Assembly: GCF_016908515.1 (NCBI RefSeq)
Contig: NZ_JAFBEA010000015.1
Location: 1 to 64,000 of the forward strand
Reading direction: 5' to 3'
Origin: Virgibacillus halotolerans
Lineage (GTDB): Bacteria; Bacillota; Bacilli; Bacillales; Amphibacillaceae
Length of the DNA stretch: 64,000 bases
The first letter of the stretch is position 1; the number at the start of each line of letters is the position of its first letter. Under the pieces are notes generated by a model. That model saw nothing but the letters and a program-made list of their open reading frames with translations. It did not search any database and had not been told where the DNA came from. The translations under genes were made by a program, and so were the position numbers. Below, in pieces: positions 26,801 to 36,331 of this stretch.

Positions 26801-26835
26801 TAACTAACCATATAACTAAAAAAATATTTTGTCAA
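26801..26835 (-). promoter_or_regulatory. Promoter of the GntR-ABC operon with direct repeats
   Basis: On the minus strand TTGACA (26830-26835) and TATGGT (26807-26812) are 17 bases apart. Two copies of TTAGTTA (plus-strand TAACTAA at 26801-26807 and 26813-26819), 12 bases apart, flank or overlap the -10 element, a fitting place for GntR repression. Confidence 0.65.
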
Positions 26836-26879
26836 CAGATTTTCAATAAACTTTTATCAAAAGATTCAAATTCGAGGTG

Positions 26880-27140
26880 CTGATGCTCGATTACTGGTAC
26901 GTAGACTCCTACGGGAAAGCGCAGTGGGAAGACCCCGTAGAAAAAGTGTACTTCTTTTTCGAGGTAGGTTAAGTTCGCGACGTCCTGGGACTACGGTACT
27001 GTCGTTCCTCGTCCCATCGAAAAGCATTGTCGCAACACCTACACTAGCACGTCCTGTGGGTCAAAGGCTGAGCGCAAGCCCGTGGAAAGCGTAGTATATT
27101 TCTGGAGCGACGGGTCTTAGATAACCCCTTTCTTTTATAC
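26880..27140. repeat. Composite intergenic repeat
   Basis: Contains a degenerate family A start (GTAGACTCCTACGGGAAAGC at 26913-26932, GAAGACCCCGTAG), a family C motif (27038-27064), and a family A right end (GTGGAAAGCGTAGTATATTT near 27085-27105) with the CTTAGATAACCCC tail. The matching left arm is missing, so it looks like a fusion of two partial copies. Nothing coding. Confidence 0.55.
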
Positions 27141-27236
27141 TTTCTTTACTTGTAAGAAAACTTGGCTTATCTTCAAGCCATAGTTGCACTTATACTGGTT
27201 TCCTATAAAAGTTATCATTTCCTTCCTATCAGTGTA

Positions 27237-27277
27237 AAAAAGGCTTTGCGCGTTCTGGGAACGCGCAAAGCCTTTTT
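27237..27277. terminator. Strong terminator after the small RHH gene
   Basis: AAAAGGCTTTGCGCGTT and AACGCGCAAAGCCTTTTT form a stem of about 17 bp with a 5-base loop, flanked by A and T. It overlaps the stop codon of the minus-strand gene and would act in both directions. Confidence 0.9.
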
Positions 27278-27455
27278 AATCTTCTTCTGTTTGCTTGTCT
27301 TCCTTTTTTGGTAATCTGCCTGCTTTTTTTACTGATTCCCGTAACAAAAATTCCACATGACTATTTACGCTGCGAAATTCGTCTTTTGCCCACATTTGTA
27401 TAGCATCGTACAATTTTGGATCAATCCGCAATGGAAAATTTTTCTTTTTAGCCAT
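27276..27455 (-). CDS. Arc-like ribbon-helix-helix DNA-binding protein
   Basis: A 59-residue protein: MAKKKNFPLRIDPKLYDAI supplies the beta strand and first helix, and VNSHVEFLLRESVKKAGR the second helix, the Arc/MetJ fold. The tail KKEDKQTEED is charged. AGAGGG lies five bases upstream of the ATG. It starts 21 bases after the SPFH gene on the same strand and ends in a strong terminator, so the two form one unit; such a pairing is frequent in Bacillaceae. Whether it binds DNA at its own promoter is untested. Confidence 0.82.
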   Translation of the reverse strand: MAKKKNFPLRIDPKLYDAIQMWAKDEFRSVNSHVEFLLRESVKKAGRLPKKEDKQTEED

Positions 27456-27476
27456 AGAAACCCTCTTTTTTCACCA

Positions 27477-28325
27477 TTATTGATACAACGATCCAGTATT
27501 TACAACAGGCTGTGTACCATTATCAGATACAATGGATACAAGTAAATTATTAATCATTGCAACACGACGTTCATCATCCAATTCTACAATACCGTCTTTT
27601 TCGATTTGCTCAATCGCTCCCTGGGCCATTCCAACCGCGCCTTCAACAATTTGTTTTCGAGCTGCAATGATAGCACTTGCCTGCTGACGCTGCAGCATTG
27701 CTTGAGCGATTTCAGTCGAATAAGCAAGATGTGTTAAACGTGCTTCGATCACTTCAACACCTGCTGCTTTCAAACGATCCTGCAATTCCACAGTTAATTG
27801 ATTGGATACTTCTTCGGCATTTCCACGTAATGTCAATGCTGCATTTTCAAATGTATCATACGGATATTTGGTTGCAACAGCACGGATTGCTGTTTCACTT
27901 TGTATTTCTACATATTGTTCATAACGATCTACATCGAATACAGCTTTCGCAGAATCGATCACTTTAAACACAATAACTGCGGCAATTTCAATTGGATTTC
28001 CTTCCACATCATTTACCTTCAATCGATTGCTGTTAAAATTACGAACACGAAGCGAGATTGTCTCTTTCACTGAAAATGGTACTGTAATCACAATTCCTTC
28101 ACGTCTAATCGTTCCCATATATTTTCCCAAGAAAATAACGACGACGGATTGATTGGGTTGAACCAAGGTAATTCCGCTTCCTAATATAATTGCGATAATT
28201 AGACAGAGTGCAGCTAATACAAATTTCTGTTGCACTACACCAAAGACTGTCAGTGCAATCAAAATAGCGATAAATAAAACTCCAATAAATCCATTCATTG
28301 ACCAAGCATTCTTTTCACGAATCAT
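27477..28325 (-). CDS. SPFH/band-7 domain membrane protein
   Basis: A 282-residue protein with two N-terminal helices (about 9-27 and 30-48), then an SPFH domain (about 55-220: VQPNQSVVVIFLGKYMGTIR, PIEIAAVIVFKV, YVEIQSETAIRAVATKYPYD) and a helical tail with AMLQRQQASAIIAARKQIVE. It probably oligomerises at membrane microdomains like stomatins. ATG at 28325 has GAAGGTG upstream. Function unknown; see the downstream ribbon-helix-helix gene. Confidence 0.85.
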   Translation of the reverse strand: MIREKNAWSMNGFIGVLFIAILIALTVFGVVQQKFVLAALCLIIAIILGSGITLVQPNQSVVVIFLGKYMGTIRREGIVITVPFSVKETISLRVRNFNSNRLKVNDVEGNPIEIAAVIVFKVIDSAKAVFDVDRYEQYVEIQSETAIRAVATKYPYDTFENAALTLRGNAEEVSNQLTVELQDRLKAAGVEVIEARLTHLAYSTEIAQAMLQRQQASAIIAARKQIVEGAVGMAQGAIEQIEKDGIVELDDERRVAMINNLLVSIVSDNGTQPVVNTGSLYQ

Positions 28326-28411
28326 CAAAAACACACCTTCCTCTTTGATTTCGATTCCATTATTATACTATAATGATATCACTTTTATATCACATTGTAA
28401 ACTATACGCAA

Positions 28412-28462
28412 TATAAAAAGTCCTACAATTGCACTGAAACAAGCAATTGTAGGACTTTTATG
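28412..28462 (-). terminator. Terminator after the ComEC-like gene
   Basis: AAAAGTCCTACAATTGC (28416-28432) and its exact complement (28443-28459) form a 17-bp stem with a 10-base loop. Confidence 0.88.
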
Positions 28463-28464
28463 AT

Positions 28465-29349
28465 TTAATTCGCCTTTTCCAATATACCCTCGGCTGGATT
28501 TTTTTCTGGAATAACAAAGTAATCTTTACCATCCGTTGTAATGACCACATTACCAAATGCCGCAGTCGAATAAATCAATGCATCCATTTTGTATAAGTTT
28601 TCAATCACACGATTCACCGGGTGACCAAAGTCATTCGTTTTGCTATAGGTGAGCATGGCAACTTTTGGCTTCACATGCTTTAAGAATTCGGCTGATGTAC
28701 TTGTATTGGAACCGTGGTGAGCTACTTTTATTATTTCTGCTTCCAAATCAAACTTATCCAGTAACTCCTTTTCCTGTTCCCTTTCCACATCACTCATTAA
28801 TAAAAAGTCTATATCCCCATAAGTAAGTTTTAAGGCGATTGATGATTGATTATTATTTTTAGATTGCCCGGAGCTATTTAAAATTCGGATATCTAATAAA
28901 GGATCGACCTCTATTTTTTCCTTCTGTTTGGCTATTTTGAAGGGAATTGCCTGTGCACGGATTTGATATAAATACTTGGCGTAAGTTTTGGTCGAATGCA
29001 TTTTTCCCGAATCAAGTATTTGATCAACCTTTACCGATTTCATGACTAGCGGCAACCCGCCGATATGATCAATGTCGGGGTGTGTCGCAATAAGCAGGTC
29101 AATTTCTTTAATGTGATGTTTTTTTAAATAGTTAACCACCCTTTTTCCTGATTTAGGGGGTCCAGCATCAATGAGAATGTTTTTATTTGATGGTGTTTGA
29201 ATCAGCATGCTGTCACCCTGTCCAACATCAATAAAATGAACCTGCATCTCTGGCTGTGCTTCACTATAGGTAGAAGCTGGCATGATGAAAAATGAAATAA
29301 TGATCATAAAAATAGTGATGGAGATGGATAATTGCCTGAATAGGTTCAT
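28465..29349 (-). CDS. Secreted metallo-beta-lactamase-fold hydrolase, ComEC C-terminal-like
   Basis: A 294-residue protein with an N-terminal signal peptide or anchor (about 5-27, ending near PASTYSEA). The rest is a metallo-beta-lactamase fold as in the C-terminal domain of ComEC: FIDVGQGDSMLIQTP (about 37-51), the metal motif THPDIDHIGG (about 87-96), LMSDVE (near 184) and VAHHGSNTS (about 208-216). ComEC-like domains have been proposed to degrade DNA outside the membrane; the substrate here is unknown. ATG at 29349 has AGAGGATG six bases upstream. Confidence 0.8.
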   Translation of the reverse strand: MNLFRQLSISITIFMIIISFFIMPASTYSEAQPEMQVHFIDVGQGDSMLIQTPSNKNILIDAGPPKSGKRVVNYLKKHHIKEIDLLIATHPDIDHIGGLPLVMKSVKVDQILDSGKMHSTKTYAKYLYQIRAQAIPFKIAKQKEKIEVDPLLDIRILNSSGQSKNNNQSSIALKLTYGDIDFLLMSDVEREQEKELLDKFDLEAEIIKVAHHGSNTSTSAEFLKHVKPKVAMLTYSKTNDFGHPVNRVIENLYKMDALIYSTAAFGNVVITTDGKDYFVIPEKNPAEGILEKAN

Positions 29350-29451
29350 AAATAACATCCTCTGCTGTAAAGTTATCTATAGTTTTTTACAGAAGACCAT
29401 TAATTATGAGCCAGATATGAAACTTTTTGGAGGTTTGGCGATATGTAGGAC

Positions 29452-29487
29452 ATAAAAAAATCCGCCGAACCATGTCAGCGGATTGTT
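29452..29487 (-). terminator. Terminator after clpE
   Basis: AATCCGC (29459-29465) and GCGGATT (29478-29484), followed on the minus strand by seven T. Confidence 0.82.
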
Positions 29488-29498
29488 TTCACGTTCCA

Positions 29499-31649
29499 TT
29501 ACGATACACTTTTAACGACAATCTCTTCTTCTTCAACGTCAACCTGAACATTTTCTACATCAGCATCTGTTTCTAATATCAAGTCTGTGAGCTGATCTTC
29601 AATTTTATCTTGAATGACACGACGTAAAGGTCTTGCGCCAAAGCGCACGTCGTAGCCAAGTCTTACCAGTTCATGTTTTGCATCGTCTGAGATCGTAATT
29701 TTTATATTATTTTCTTCAATGGATTGTTGTAAGTCGTTAAGCATTAAGTCAACAATTTCCATTAGGTTATCTTCAGATAGTTCATTGAAGTTGATAATCG
29801 TATCAAAACGGTTCAGGAATTCTGGTTTAAAGTATTCACCTAGCGTTTCCATTGTTTTTACAGATTCATGTGCATCGCGATTGAATCCAACATTTACTTC
29901 TTTAACACCTGTGCCTGCATTACTTGTCATGATAATAACTGTTTCTTTAAAGCTGACAGTACGTCCTTGAGAGTCAGTCAGATGACCATCTTCCATAATT
30001 TGCAGGAACATGTTTTGTACGTCAGGATGCGCTTTTTCAATCTCATCCAATAAAATAATTGAATAAGGATTGTGACGTACTTTTTCAGTTAATTGACCAG
30101 CTTCTTCATGGCCTACATAGCCTGGAGGTGAACCGATAATTTTAGATATCGCGTGTTTTTCCATATACTCACTCATATCCAGACGGATCAGTGATTCACG
30201 CGTTCCAAATAGTTCTTCCGCAAGTGCTTTAGTCAATTCTGTTTTACCGACACCAGTTGGACCGACGAATAAAAATGATCCGATTGGGCGATATTTTGAT
30301 TTCAATCCGGCACGACTACGACGAATTGCTTTGGCAACTTTATCAACGGCTTCTTCTTGTCCGATTACTTTTGCGCCAAGATCTGCAGCAATGTTTTGCA
30401 TTTTTTCCTGTTCGTCTGTTTGTAGCTTGGTTACTGGAATACCAGTTTTTTCTTCTACAATCAATTGTATATCGGAAACATCAACATCAATCACTTGTTT
30501 TTCATCTTTTGCTTTTTCCAGTTGTTTTTCCAACTGAATTTCTTGATAGCGCAGATTTGCTGCCCGTTCATAGTCTTCTTTTTCTGCAGCTTGTTCTTTT
30601 TCTTTAATAATTTCATTTAACCGACTTTCAATGGAGTTAGAATCTTTTTCTGCGTTTGATAAGTTCAAACGTGATCCCACTTCGTCCATTAAATCAATCG
30701 CTTTATCTGGAAGAAAACGGTCTTGAATATATCGACTGGATAGTGTAACAAATGCTTGAACTGCTTCATCCGAATAACGTACTTCATGGAAGTCTTCATA
30801 GCGATCTTTGATACCATTTAAAATTTGAACTGCTTCTTCTGCAGATGGTTCATTTACGATGATCGGTTGTAAACGACGTTCAAGTGCCGCGTCTTTTTCA
30901 ATTTGACGATACTCTTTTAATGTCGTTGCACCAATCATTTGCAGATCACCACGTGCGAGTGCTGGTTTTAATATATTACCTGCGTCCATTTGTGAGCTTT
31001 CCGCAGTACCTGCACCAACGAGTAGATGAATCTCATCAATAAATAGGATGACATCTTTGCGTGATTGCAATTCTTGGATCAACTGTTTCATTCTTTCTTC
31101 AAATTGCCCGCGGATTCCGGTGTTTGCAACTAATGACGCTACATCTAATAAATAGATTTCTTTGTTCATTAATTTTGTAGGTACATCGCCTTCAACCATT
31201 TTAACTGCTAGTCCTTCCGCAATCGCGGTTTTACCGACACCAGGTTCACCAATTAATACTGGATTGTTTTTATTTCTTCTATTTAATGTTTCAATGACGC
31301 GTTTCACTTCATTATCGCGACCAATGACCGGATCAATCAATCCAGCTCTTGCACTGTTGGTAACATTTTTAGCTAATTGATCAATTAAACCATTGCCTTG
31401 ATTTCCTTGTTTTTGTTTTGTTTTTGTTTGTGCGCCGCTAGCGCCATTTCCTTGGAAAAAGTTATTAGCAAATGCATCATTCGCATTTCCAGAAAAAGGT
31501 GATTCAGAGAATTCGTCATTCGAACCCATCATTTTTCCTTGGATTTCCTGGAAACATTGTGAACATAAATGCATTTGTATCTTTTCATTATTCATTTGCA
31601 TATTTAAATTAATGCTTGCTGGGTTTACACCACAATTTTGACAAAGCAT
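29499..31649 (-). CDS. clpE: ATP-dependent Clp protease ATP-binding subunit ClpE
   Basis: HSP100 unfoldase that works with ClpP on misfolded proteins. The 716-residue product starts with a zinc finger, CQNC...CSQC (about 3-31), specific to ClpE. It has two AAA+ modules with Walker A GEPGVGKT (near 138) and GPTGVGKT (near 462), a UVR coiled coil between them (about 345-380), and [17 protein letters not shown] and a C-terminal D2-small domain. ATG at 31649 follows AAGGAGGA; the one two codons earlier is too close. CtsR boxes in the promoter indicate heat-shock control. Confidence 0.94.
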   Translation of the reverse strand: MLCQNCGVNPASINLNMQMNNEKIQMHLCSQCFQEIQGKMMGSNDEFSESPFSGNANDAFANNFFQGNGASGAQTKTKQKQGNQGNGLIDQLAKNVTNSARAGLIDPVIGRDNEVKRVIETLNRRNKNNPVLIGEPGVGKTAIAEGLAVKMVEGDVPTKLMNKEIYLLDVASLVANTGIRGQFEERMKQLIQELQSRKDVILFIDEIHLLVGAGTAESSQMDAGNILKPALARGDLQMIGATTLKEYRQIEKDAALERRLQPIIVNEPSAEEAVQILNGIKDRYEDFHEVRYSDEAVQAFVTLSSRYIQDRFLPDKAIDLMDEVGSRLNLSNAEKDSNSIESRLNEIIKEKEQAAEKEDYERAANLRYQEIQLEKQLEKAKDEKQVIDVDVSDIQLIVEEKTGIPVTKLQTDEQEKMQNIAADLGAKVIGQEEAVDKVAKAIRRSRAGLKSKYRPIGSFLFVGPTGVGKTELTKALAEELFGTRESLIRLDMSEYMEKHAISKIIGSPPGYVGHEEAGQLTEKVRHNPYSIILLDEIEKAHPDVQNMFLQIMEDGHLTDSQGRTVSFKETVIIMTSNAGTGVKEVNVGFNRDAHESVKTMETLGEYFKPEFLNRFDTIINFNELSEDNLMEIVDLMLNDLQQSIEENNIKITISDDAKHELVRLGYDVRFGARPLRRVIQDKIEDQLTDLILETDADVENVQVDVEEEEIVVKSVS

Positions 31650-31698
31650 TTTCATTCCTCCTTAAAATTCTTTCGTTATCTATTTCATCAAATTTGAC

Positions 31699-31754
31699 TT
31701 TGACTATCTTTGACCTTATGAATATATTATAACCTGACCTTCTTTGACTTTCAA
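31699..31754 (-). promoter_or_regulatory. clpE promoter with two CtsR boxes
   Basis: On the minus strand TTGAAA (31749-31754) and TATAAT (31726-31731) are 17 bases apart. Two CtsR operators (heptad direct repeats, consensus RGTCAAA-N3-RGTCAAA) flank the -10: AGTCAAAGAAGGTCAGG in the spacer (31733-31749) and the perfect GGTCAAAGATAGTCAAA downstream (31699-31715). Confidence 0.9.
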
Positions 31755-31802
31755 CCCTTTTGCTTCATTTTTTAGAAATGCCCATCACAAGGCCTTTCTC
31801 GC

Positions 31803-31843
31803 AATCAAAAACAGACAAGGTCCAATGACCCCATCTGTTTTTC
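31803..31843 (-). terminator. Terminator after acyl-CoA synthetase gene
   Basis: AAAAACAGA (31807-31815) and TCTGTTTTT (31834-31842), with an inner GGTC/GACC pairing, 15 bases after the stop codon. Confidence 0.78.
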
Positions 31844-31857
31844 TATTCCCGCTTATA

Positions 31858-33435
31858 TTATTTTTTAATCTTTTCTTTATCCCTTAACGCCACTCTTCTT
31901 ATCTTTCCTGACGTTGTTTTCGGTAAATCATCGATAAATTCAATCTCCCTTGGATATTTATATGGCGCGGTTGATGCTTTAACATGATCCTGTAATGCTT
32001 TGATCAAATCCGGGTTGTCCGCATCAATATTTTCTTTTAAAACAATAAACGCCTTTACAACCGTTCCCCGAATTTCATCAGGACTACCAATAACAGCACA
32101 CTCTTGTACATATGGATGTTTCACCAAGGCATCCTCCACTTCAAAGGGTCCAATTGTATAACCGGAACTGATAATAATATCGTCTCGTCGTCCCTCAAAC
32201 CAAAAGTAGCCATCTTCATCTTTGGATGCTTGATCCCCTGTTACATAATATTCCCCGCGCTGGGACATTTTTGTCCGTTCTGTATCTTTATAGTACTCCT
32301 TGAATAATGCAGGGCAATCAAGCTTCACTGCGATATCACCAACTTCATTTGTTACGGTAGGATTACCGTTCTCATCGATCACTTCAACCTCATTACCTGG
32401 GGTCGGTTTCCCCATTGATCCAGGCTTCACCTTCATTCCCTTCATAAACCCTAATAATAATGTATTTTCAGTTTGACCATAACCATCACGAACAGTGATA
32501 TCAAAATACTTCCGAAACGTATCAATCACTTCAACGTTTAATGGTTCACCCGCAGACACTGCACTATGAAGCGCAGGCAGCTTATAATCAGCTAACTGAT
32601 CCACCTTCGCCATGATTCGATATTCTGTCGGCGTGCAACATAGGACATTAATATCATTATCCTGCAATAAGCTTAAATATGTTTTCGGATCGAATTTCCC
32701 ATTATAAATAAACCCGGTTGCCCCTGACCCTAAAACCGATAAAAAAGGACTCCAGATCCATTTTTGCCAACCAGGGCCTGCAGTTGCCCACACCAGATCG
32801 CCATCTTCAATGCAGAGCCAATTTCCTGGTGCAGTTTTTAAATGGGCAAATCCCCATCCATGTGTATGTACGACACCTTTCGGGTTGCCGGTCGTCCCAG
32901 AAGTATAAGGTAAGAATGCAATGTCATTACGTGTTGTCAGTGCCATTTCTAAATGTGCTGATGCTTCCTCCTTTAAGCCATCTAGGCAATGCCATCCGTC
33001 AACAGCTTCACCGACCGTAAACTTGATCAATTGTTCGTATTCATTGATCGGTTTGAATTGATCTACATAAGTAAAATAGCTAATCACCCCTTTTGCTTCT
33101 CCATGGCTTATTCGATATTGTAGCTCTTTTGTTTTAAGCATCTCGGAGCTCGGAATAATAATGATGCCTGTCTTTAATGCGGCTAGATATACCTCATATA
33201 CGTCAATCAGGCGTGGAATCATCACTAAAACTTTATCACCCCGCTTCAGACCACACTTCAGGAAAGCGTTTCCAATTTTATTAACATTTTTCATTAAATC
33301 GGTGTACGTGATCTCTTTTTTAAGACCAGTTTCATCCTGCCAGATTAAGGCTTTTCTAGTCGTGTCTTTTGCATATCGTTCCATTTCCATCACGATATTA
33401 TAATCTTTTGGGGCAATTAATTCTTCTTTCTCCAT
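31858..33435 (-). CDS. Acyl-CoA synthetase (AMP-forming, medium-chain/acetate type)
   Basis: A 525-residue adenylate-forming enzyme that activates a carboxylic acid to its CoA thioester. The AMP-binding P-loop is LPYTSGTTGNPKGVVHTHGW (about 180-199), followed by GYGQTENTLL (about 315-324), TGDQASKDEDGYFWFEGR-like motif A8 and the catalytic lysine in TTSGKIRR (near 513). It resembles the MACS group (acsM, ytcI); chain length cannot be read from sequence. ATG at 33435 has GGGAG eight bases upstream. It is a single-gene unit. Confidence 0.85.
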   Translation of the reverse strand: MEKEELIAPKDYNIVMEMERYAKDTTRKALIWQDETGLKKEITYTDLMKNVNKIGNAFLKCGLKRGDKVLVMIPRLIDVYEVYLAALKTGIIIIPSSEMLKTKELQYRISHGEAKGVISYFTYVDQFKPINEYEQLIKFTVGEAVDGWHCLDGLKEEASAHLEMALTTRNDIAFLPYTSGTTGNPKGVVHTHGWGFAHLKTAPGNWLCIEDGDLVWATAGPGWQKWIWSPFLSVLGSGATGFIYNGKFDPKTYLSLLQDNDINVLCCTPTEYRIMAKVDQLADYKLPALHSAVSAGEPLNVEVIDTFRKYFDITVRDGYGQTENTLLLGFMKGMKVKPGSMGKPTPGNEVEVIDENGNPTVTNEVGDIAVKLDCPALFKEYYKDTERTKMSQRGEYYVTGDQASKDEDGYFWFEGRRDDIIISSGYTIGPFEVEDALVKHPYVQECAVIGSPDEIRGTVVKAFIVLKENIDADNPDLIKALQDHVKASTAPYKYPREIEFIDDLPKTTSGKIRRVALRDKEKIKK

Positions 33436-33687
33436 GTAGACAACTCCCATCCCTTTTATTTATCTATTATACCAAAGATTGAGAAAATATAACACTTAGT
33501 TCAGATCGTATTTTTAATTCATCTGAACCTTAGTCTCACGCTTTTTGGAGATTAAGAAGGTATTTTACTACTAATATAGAAGGCTTATAAAAAGTGGAAA
33601 TGTCCCACTTTTTATACTGCGAAATTTTATTTGTATGATCATTTATTTTCTGATAAGGTTAAATTATCCAAAAGTCGGAGGAAGAAC

Positions 33688-33969
33688 ATGGTATCACCTG
33701 GTAGTTCAAATGACGTAATACTAAGTATAGCATCTATTTTCATTTTATTAATTTCATGCGGTTTGGCATTTGGTATTTTGGCTTCCTTTTTAGTTCATGA
33801 TAAGAAAAAAGGGTATTTCTTTATTGTTTACATGGTAATAGGAGCTACATTGTCACTAATAGGAATTTTTCGTAGGTACACAGCTTTAGGAATAGCAGCA
33901 TTAGTTGTATATATTGCCTTTAGCATTCTAACGTATATCGTAGTCAAACGTAAAAAGAGCAGGCAATGA
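33688..33969 (+). CDS. Small membrane protein, 93 residues
   Basis: I do not recognise a family. Three hydrophobic segments (about 11-33, 44-60 and 67-86) and a basic C-terminus (VKRKKSRQ). GGAGGAAGAAC precedes the ATG at 33688, so translation is likely. It stands alone between the acyl-CoA synthetase gene and pdaA. Confidence 0.65.
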   Translation: MVSPGSSNDVILSIASIFILLISCGLAFGILASFLVHDKKKGYFFIVYMVIGATLSLIGIFRRYTALGIAALVVYIAFSILTYIVVKRKKSRQ

Positions 33970-33985
33970 AGTCTGCTCTTCCTGT
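33955..33985 (-). terminator. Terminator after pdaA
   Basis: AAGAGCAG (33955-33962) and CTGCTCTT (33973-33980) form an 8-bp stem. On the minus strand it is followed by TTTTTAC, so it mainly serves pdaA; it overlaps the end of the small membrane-protein gene on the other strand. Confidence 0.7.
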
Positions 33986-34015
33986 TTAAATCATGTATCT
34001 GCCGCGCCCCACTTT

Positions 34016-34810
34016 TTACAAACCATATATTCCTTCCGGGAGCTTATCTTCTATTACTAAATCATCCAGGCTTTTAAAGTCATAGCCTTGTTTCTTCAGA
34101 TCCTTGATTACCTTAGAAAGTGCTGCCGCATTATCTGCGGATACCGCATGAAGCAATACAATCGCCCCAGGATGCACCTGGTCCATAATTTGTTCATAGG
34201 CATAATCGGCCCCTTTTTGCTGATCCGTATGCCAATCCGCAAAGGCTAGCGACCAAAAGACTTGAATATAACCGAGTTCATTCGACCATTTTAAAGTCTG
34301 TTCATTAAAAGTACCTCTTGGTGCCCGCAAGTATTTCATTTCCTTTTGCGTGGATACTTTCGCAACTGCCTGCTGCAGCGTCTCCAGTTCTTTTTTCATC
34401 GTATCCTTTGAAACTGTAGTGAAGTCTGGGTGATGATAAGAATGGTTCCCAATGATATGTCCTTCAGCTGTCATTCTTTTGATAAGTTCAGGCTCACTTT
34501 TCACATAATGTCCTGTTACAAAAAAGGTTGCTGGAACATGTTCTTCTTTTAATACATTTAATATGTCATCTGTATAGCCTTGTTCATAGCCATTATCAAA
34601 CGTTAAATAAATATGCTTTTTACCGGAATGATCTGCATAATAGGCTCCATACTTTTCTAACATTTCTCTGTACTTACCAATTTCCGGCACATCATGATTT
34701 TCATTCTTTTTATAGCCCCAGCCAAACCCACTTGATGCTTCCATGTCTTTTACACCAATAAAAAAGGTAAGAAAAACCAGGACAGCAGCTACAACGATTT
34801 TTGTTCGCAT
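34016..34810 (-). CDS. pdaA: Delta-lactam-biosynthetic peptidoglycan de-N-acetylase PdaA
   Basis: Removes the N-acetyl group of muramic acid so that the muramic delta-lactam of spore cortex can form; needed for germination. The 264-residue protein has a signal peptide (about 4-20), then a NodB domain: catalytic base region YLTFDNGYEQGYTDDIL (about 65-81; here DNG where most family members have DDG, as in PdaA), metal histidines GNHSYHHPD (about 122-130), YLRAPRGTF and VLLHAV. It matches PdaA through its length. AGGTGGG precedes the ATG. Confidence 0.9.
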   Translation of the reverse strand: MRTKIVVAAVLVFLTFFIGVKDMEASSGFGWGYKKNENHDVPEIGKYREMLEKYGAYYADHSGKKHIYLTFDNGYEQGYTDDILNVLKEEHVPATFFVTGHYVKSEPELIKRMTAEGHIIGNHSYHHPDFTTVSKDTMKKELETLQQAVAKVSTQKEMKYLRAPRGTFNEQTLKWSNELGYIQVFWSLAFADWHTDQQKGADYAYEQIMDQVHPGAIVLLHAVSADNAAALSKVIKDLKKQGYDFKSLDDLVIEDKLPEGIYGL

Positions 34811-34864
34811 AATAACCCACCTATTTTTTTCTTACCTTTTCCTATTTCAACGAATTTATACCTT

Positions 34865-36178
34865 TTAAAGAATAAGCGCTGTAATCCAACCGAACACAAA
34901 CAATGGGATATTGTAATGGACAAACGTTGGTACACAAGTGTCCCATATATGGTTATGCTTGCCGTCTGCATTCAATCCGGAGGTTGGCCCAAGTGTACTA
35001 TCGGAAGCTGGTGAACCCGCATCTCCAAGCGCGCCGGCAGTTCCAATCAGTGCCGCTGTTGCCATTGGTGAAAAACCCGCAGCCAAACAAATCGGTACGA
35101 AAAGAGATGCGATAATTGGTATCGTTCCAAATGATGAACCGATCCCTAAAGTAACAAGTAATCCAACCAATAGTAATATAAAAGCGATGACCGATTTATT
35201 ACCGTTATCTAAGAAGCCTGAGGAGGCCTCTACTAGTGCTTGGACTGCACCTGTTTCTTTTAAAACAGTTCCGTATCCGGATGCAATCAGCATAACAAAG
35301 GCGATCATGCCCATCATACTTATACCATCCGTAACAATTTTATCGCCTTTTTTAAACGGAACAACGATAAATAAAAACATGAGTGCAATACCCGTTAATG
35401 CACCTGCAATTAAATTATCCGTCCAAATCTGCACAATCAAAGCCGCTATAATTGCAATAATCGTCAGTAAATGTTTGCTGTTGAATGTGACCTTTTCTGT
35501 AGATGGAGCTTTAATCATTGGTTCTGTTCCACCTGCACCAGGTTTTGCAACCCGATCCTTCCGGTAAGTGATAAAAACAGCGATTAATAATCCAACAATC
35601 ATGCCTGAACCAGGAATAAGCATTGATAAAGCAGATTCTTTTATCGTTAAAGCCGATCCATTTTGTACCATTCCATCAACAATAATGCCATGGAAAATCA
35701 ATCCAAAACCAGCTGGAATCATGACATAAGGTGCTTTCAATCCAAACGTCAATGCACATGCAACCGCACGACGGTCTAAACGCATTTCATCAAACAGCTT
35801 TAACAATGGGGGTATTAATATAGGTATAAATGCAATATGCACAGGAACTACGTTTTGCGATAAACAAGCCACACCTGCAATAGCGAGTACCATCATTGTT
35901 TTCTTGCCCGTTAAAACACGGATAAGATAATTGACTAATATAGAAGTAATTCCCGTGTAACTAATGGCAACAGCAAAGGCTCCTAACAAAATATAGCTCA
36001 ATGCAGTATTTGCCTGTCCTCCCATACCACTAACCAACATTTCAATGGAATCCACCACAGACAAGCCAGCCATCAATCCGGCAGTAAGTGATGCAGCGAT
36101 AATTGCAAGAATAACGTTAACTCGAAGTAAACTTAAAACAGTCATCACCAATACCGAAACAATAACAACCCACTCCAT
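34865..36178 (-). CDS. Na+/H+ antiporter family / amino-acid carrier (YuiF-like)
   Basis: A 437-residue carrier with about eleven helices. It has GGQANTALSYILLGAFAVA (about 49-67), a long internal repeat arrangement and, near the end, SSFGTIPIIASLFVPIC and GDAGSPASDSTLGPTSGLN, which are typical of the YuiF / Na_H_antiport family. Some members move histidine or other amino acids, so the substrate is open. I chose ATG at 36178, which has AAAGGGGG upstream; the open frame extends 16 codons further. Confidence 0.8.
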   Translation of the reverse strand: MEWVVIVSVLVMTVLSLLRVNVILAIIAASLTAGLMAGLSVVDSIEMLVSGMGGQANTALSYILLGAFAVAISYTGITSILVNYLIRVLTGKKTMMVLAIAGVACLSQNVVPVHIAFIPILIPPLLKLFDEMRLDRRAVACALTFGLKAPYVMIPAGFGLIFHGIIVDGMVQNGSALTIKESALSMLIPGSGMIVGLLIAVFITYRKDRVAKPGAGGTEPMIKAPSTEKVTFNSKHLLTIIAIIAALIVQIWTDNLIAGALTGIALMFLFIVVPFKKGDKIVTDGISMMGMIAFVMLIASGYGTVLKETGAVQALVEASSGFLDNGNKSVIAFILLLVGLLVTLGIGSSFGTIPIIASLFVPICLAAGFSPMATAALIGTAGALGDAGSPASDSTLGPTSGLNADGKHNHIWDTCVPTFVHYNIPLFVFGWITALIL

Positions 36179-36282
36179 GATTATTCCCCCTTTATCTCTA
36201 TGATTATGTTTCCTTTTAATACACATTCACTATAATACTTCACTATGATAAAGCGATAAAGTGAATCTGTCAATACAAAATT

Positions 36283-36317
36283 AAAAAATCCTGCAAAAAT
36301 AGCTGCAGGATTTTTTT
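36283..36317 (-). terminator. Terminator after yfkD
   Basis: AAAATCCTGC (36285-36294) and GCAGGATTTT (36304-36313) with A and T runs on both sides. Confidence 0.85.
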
Positions 36318-36331
36318 CAATAGTGATGGAT

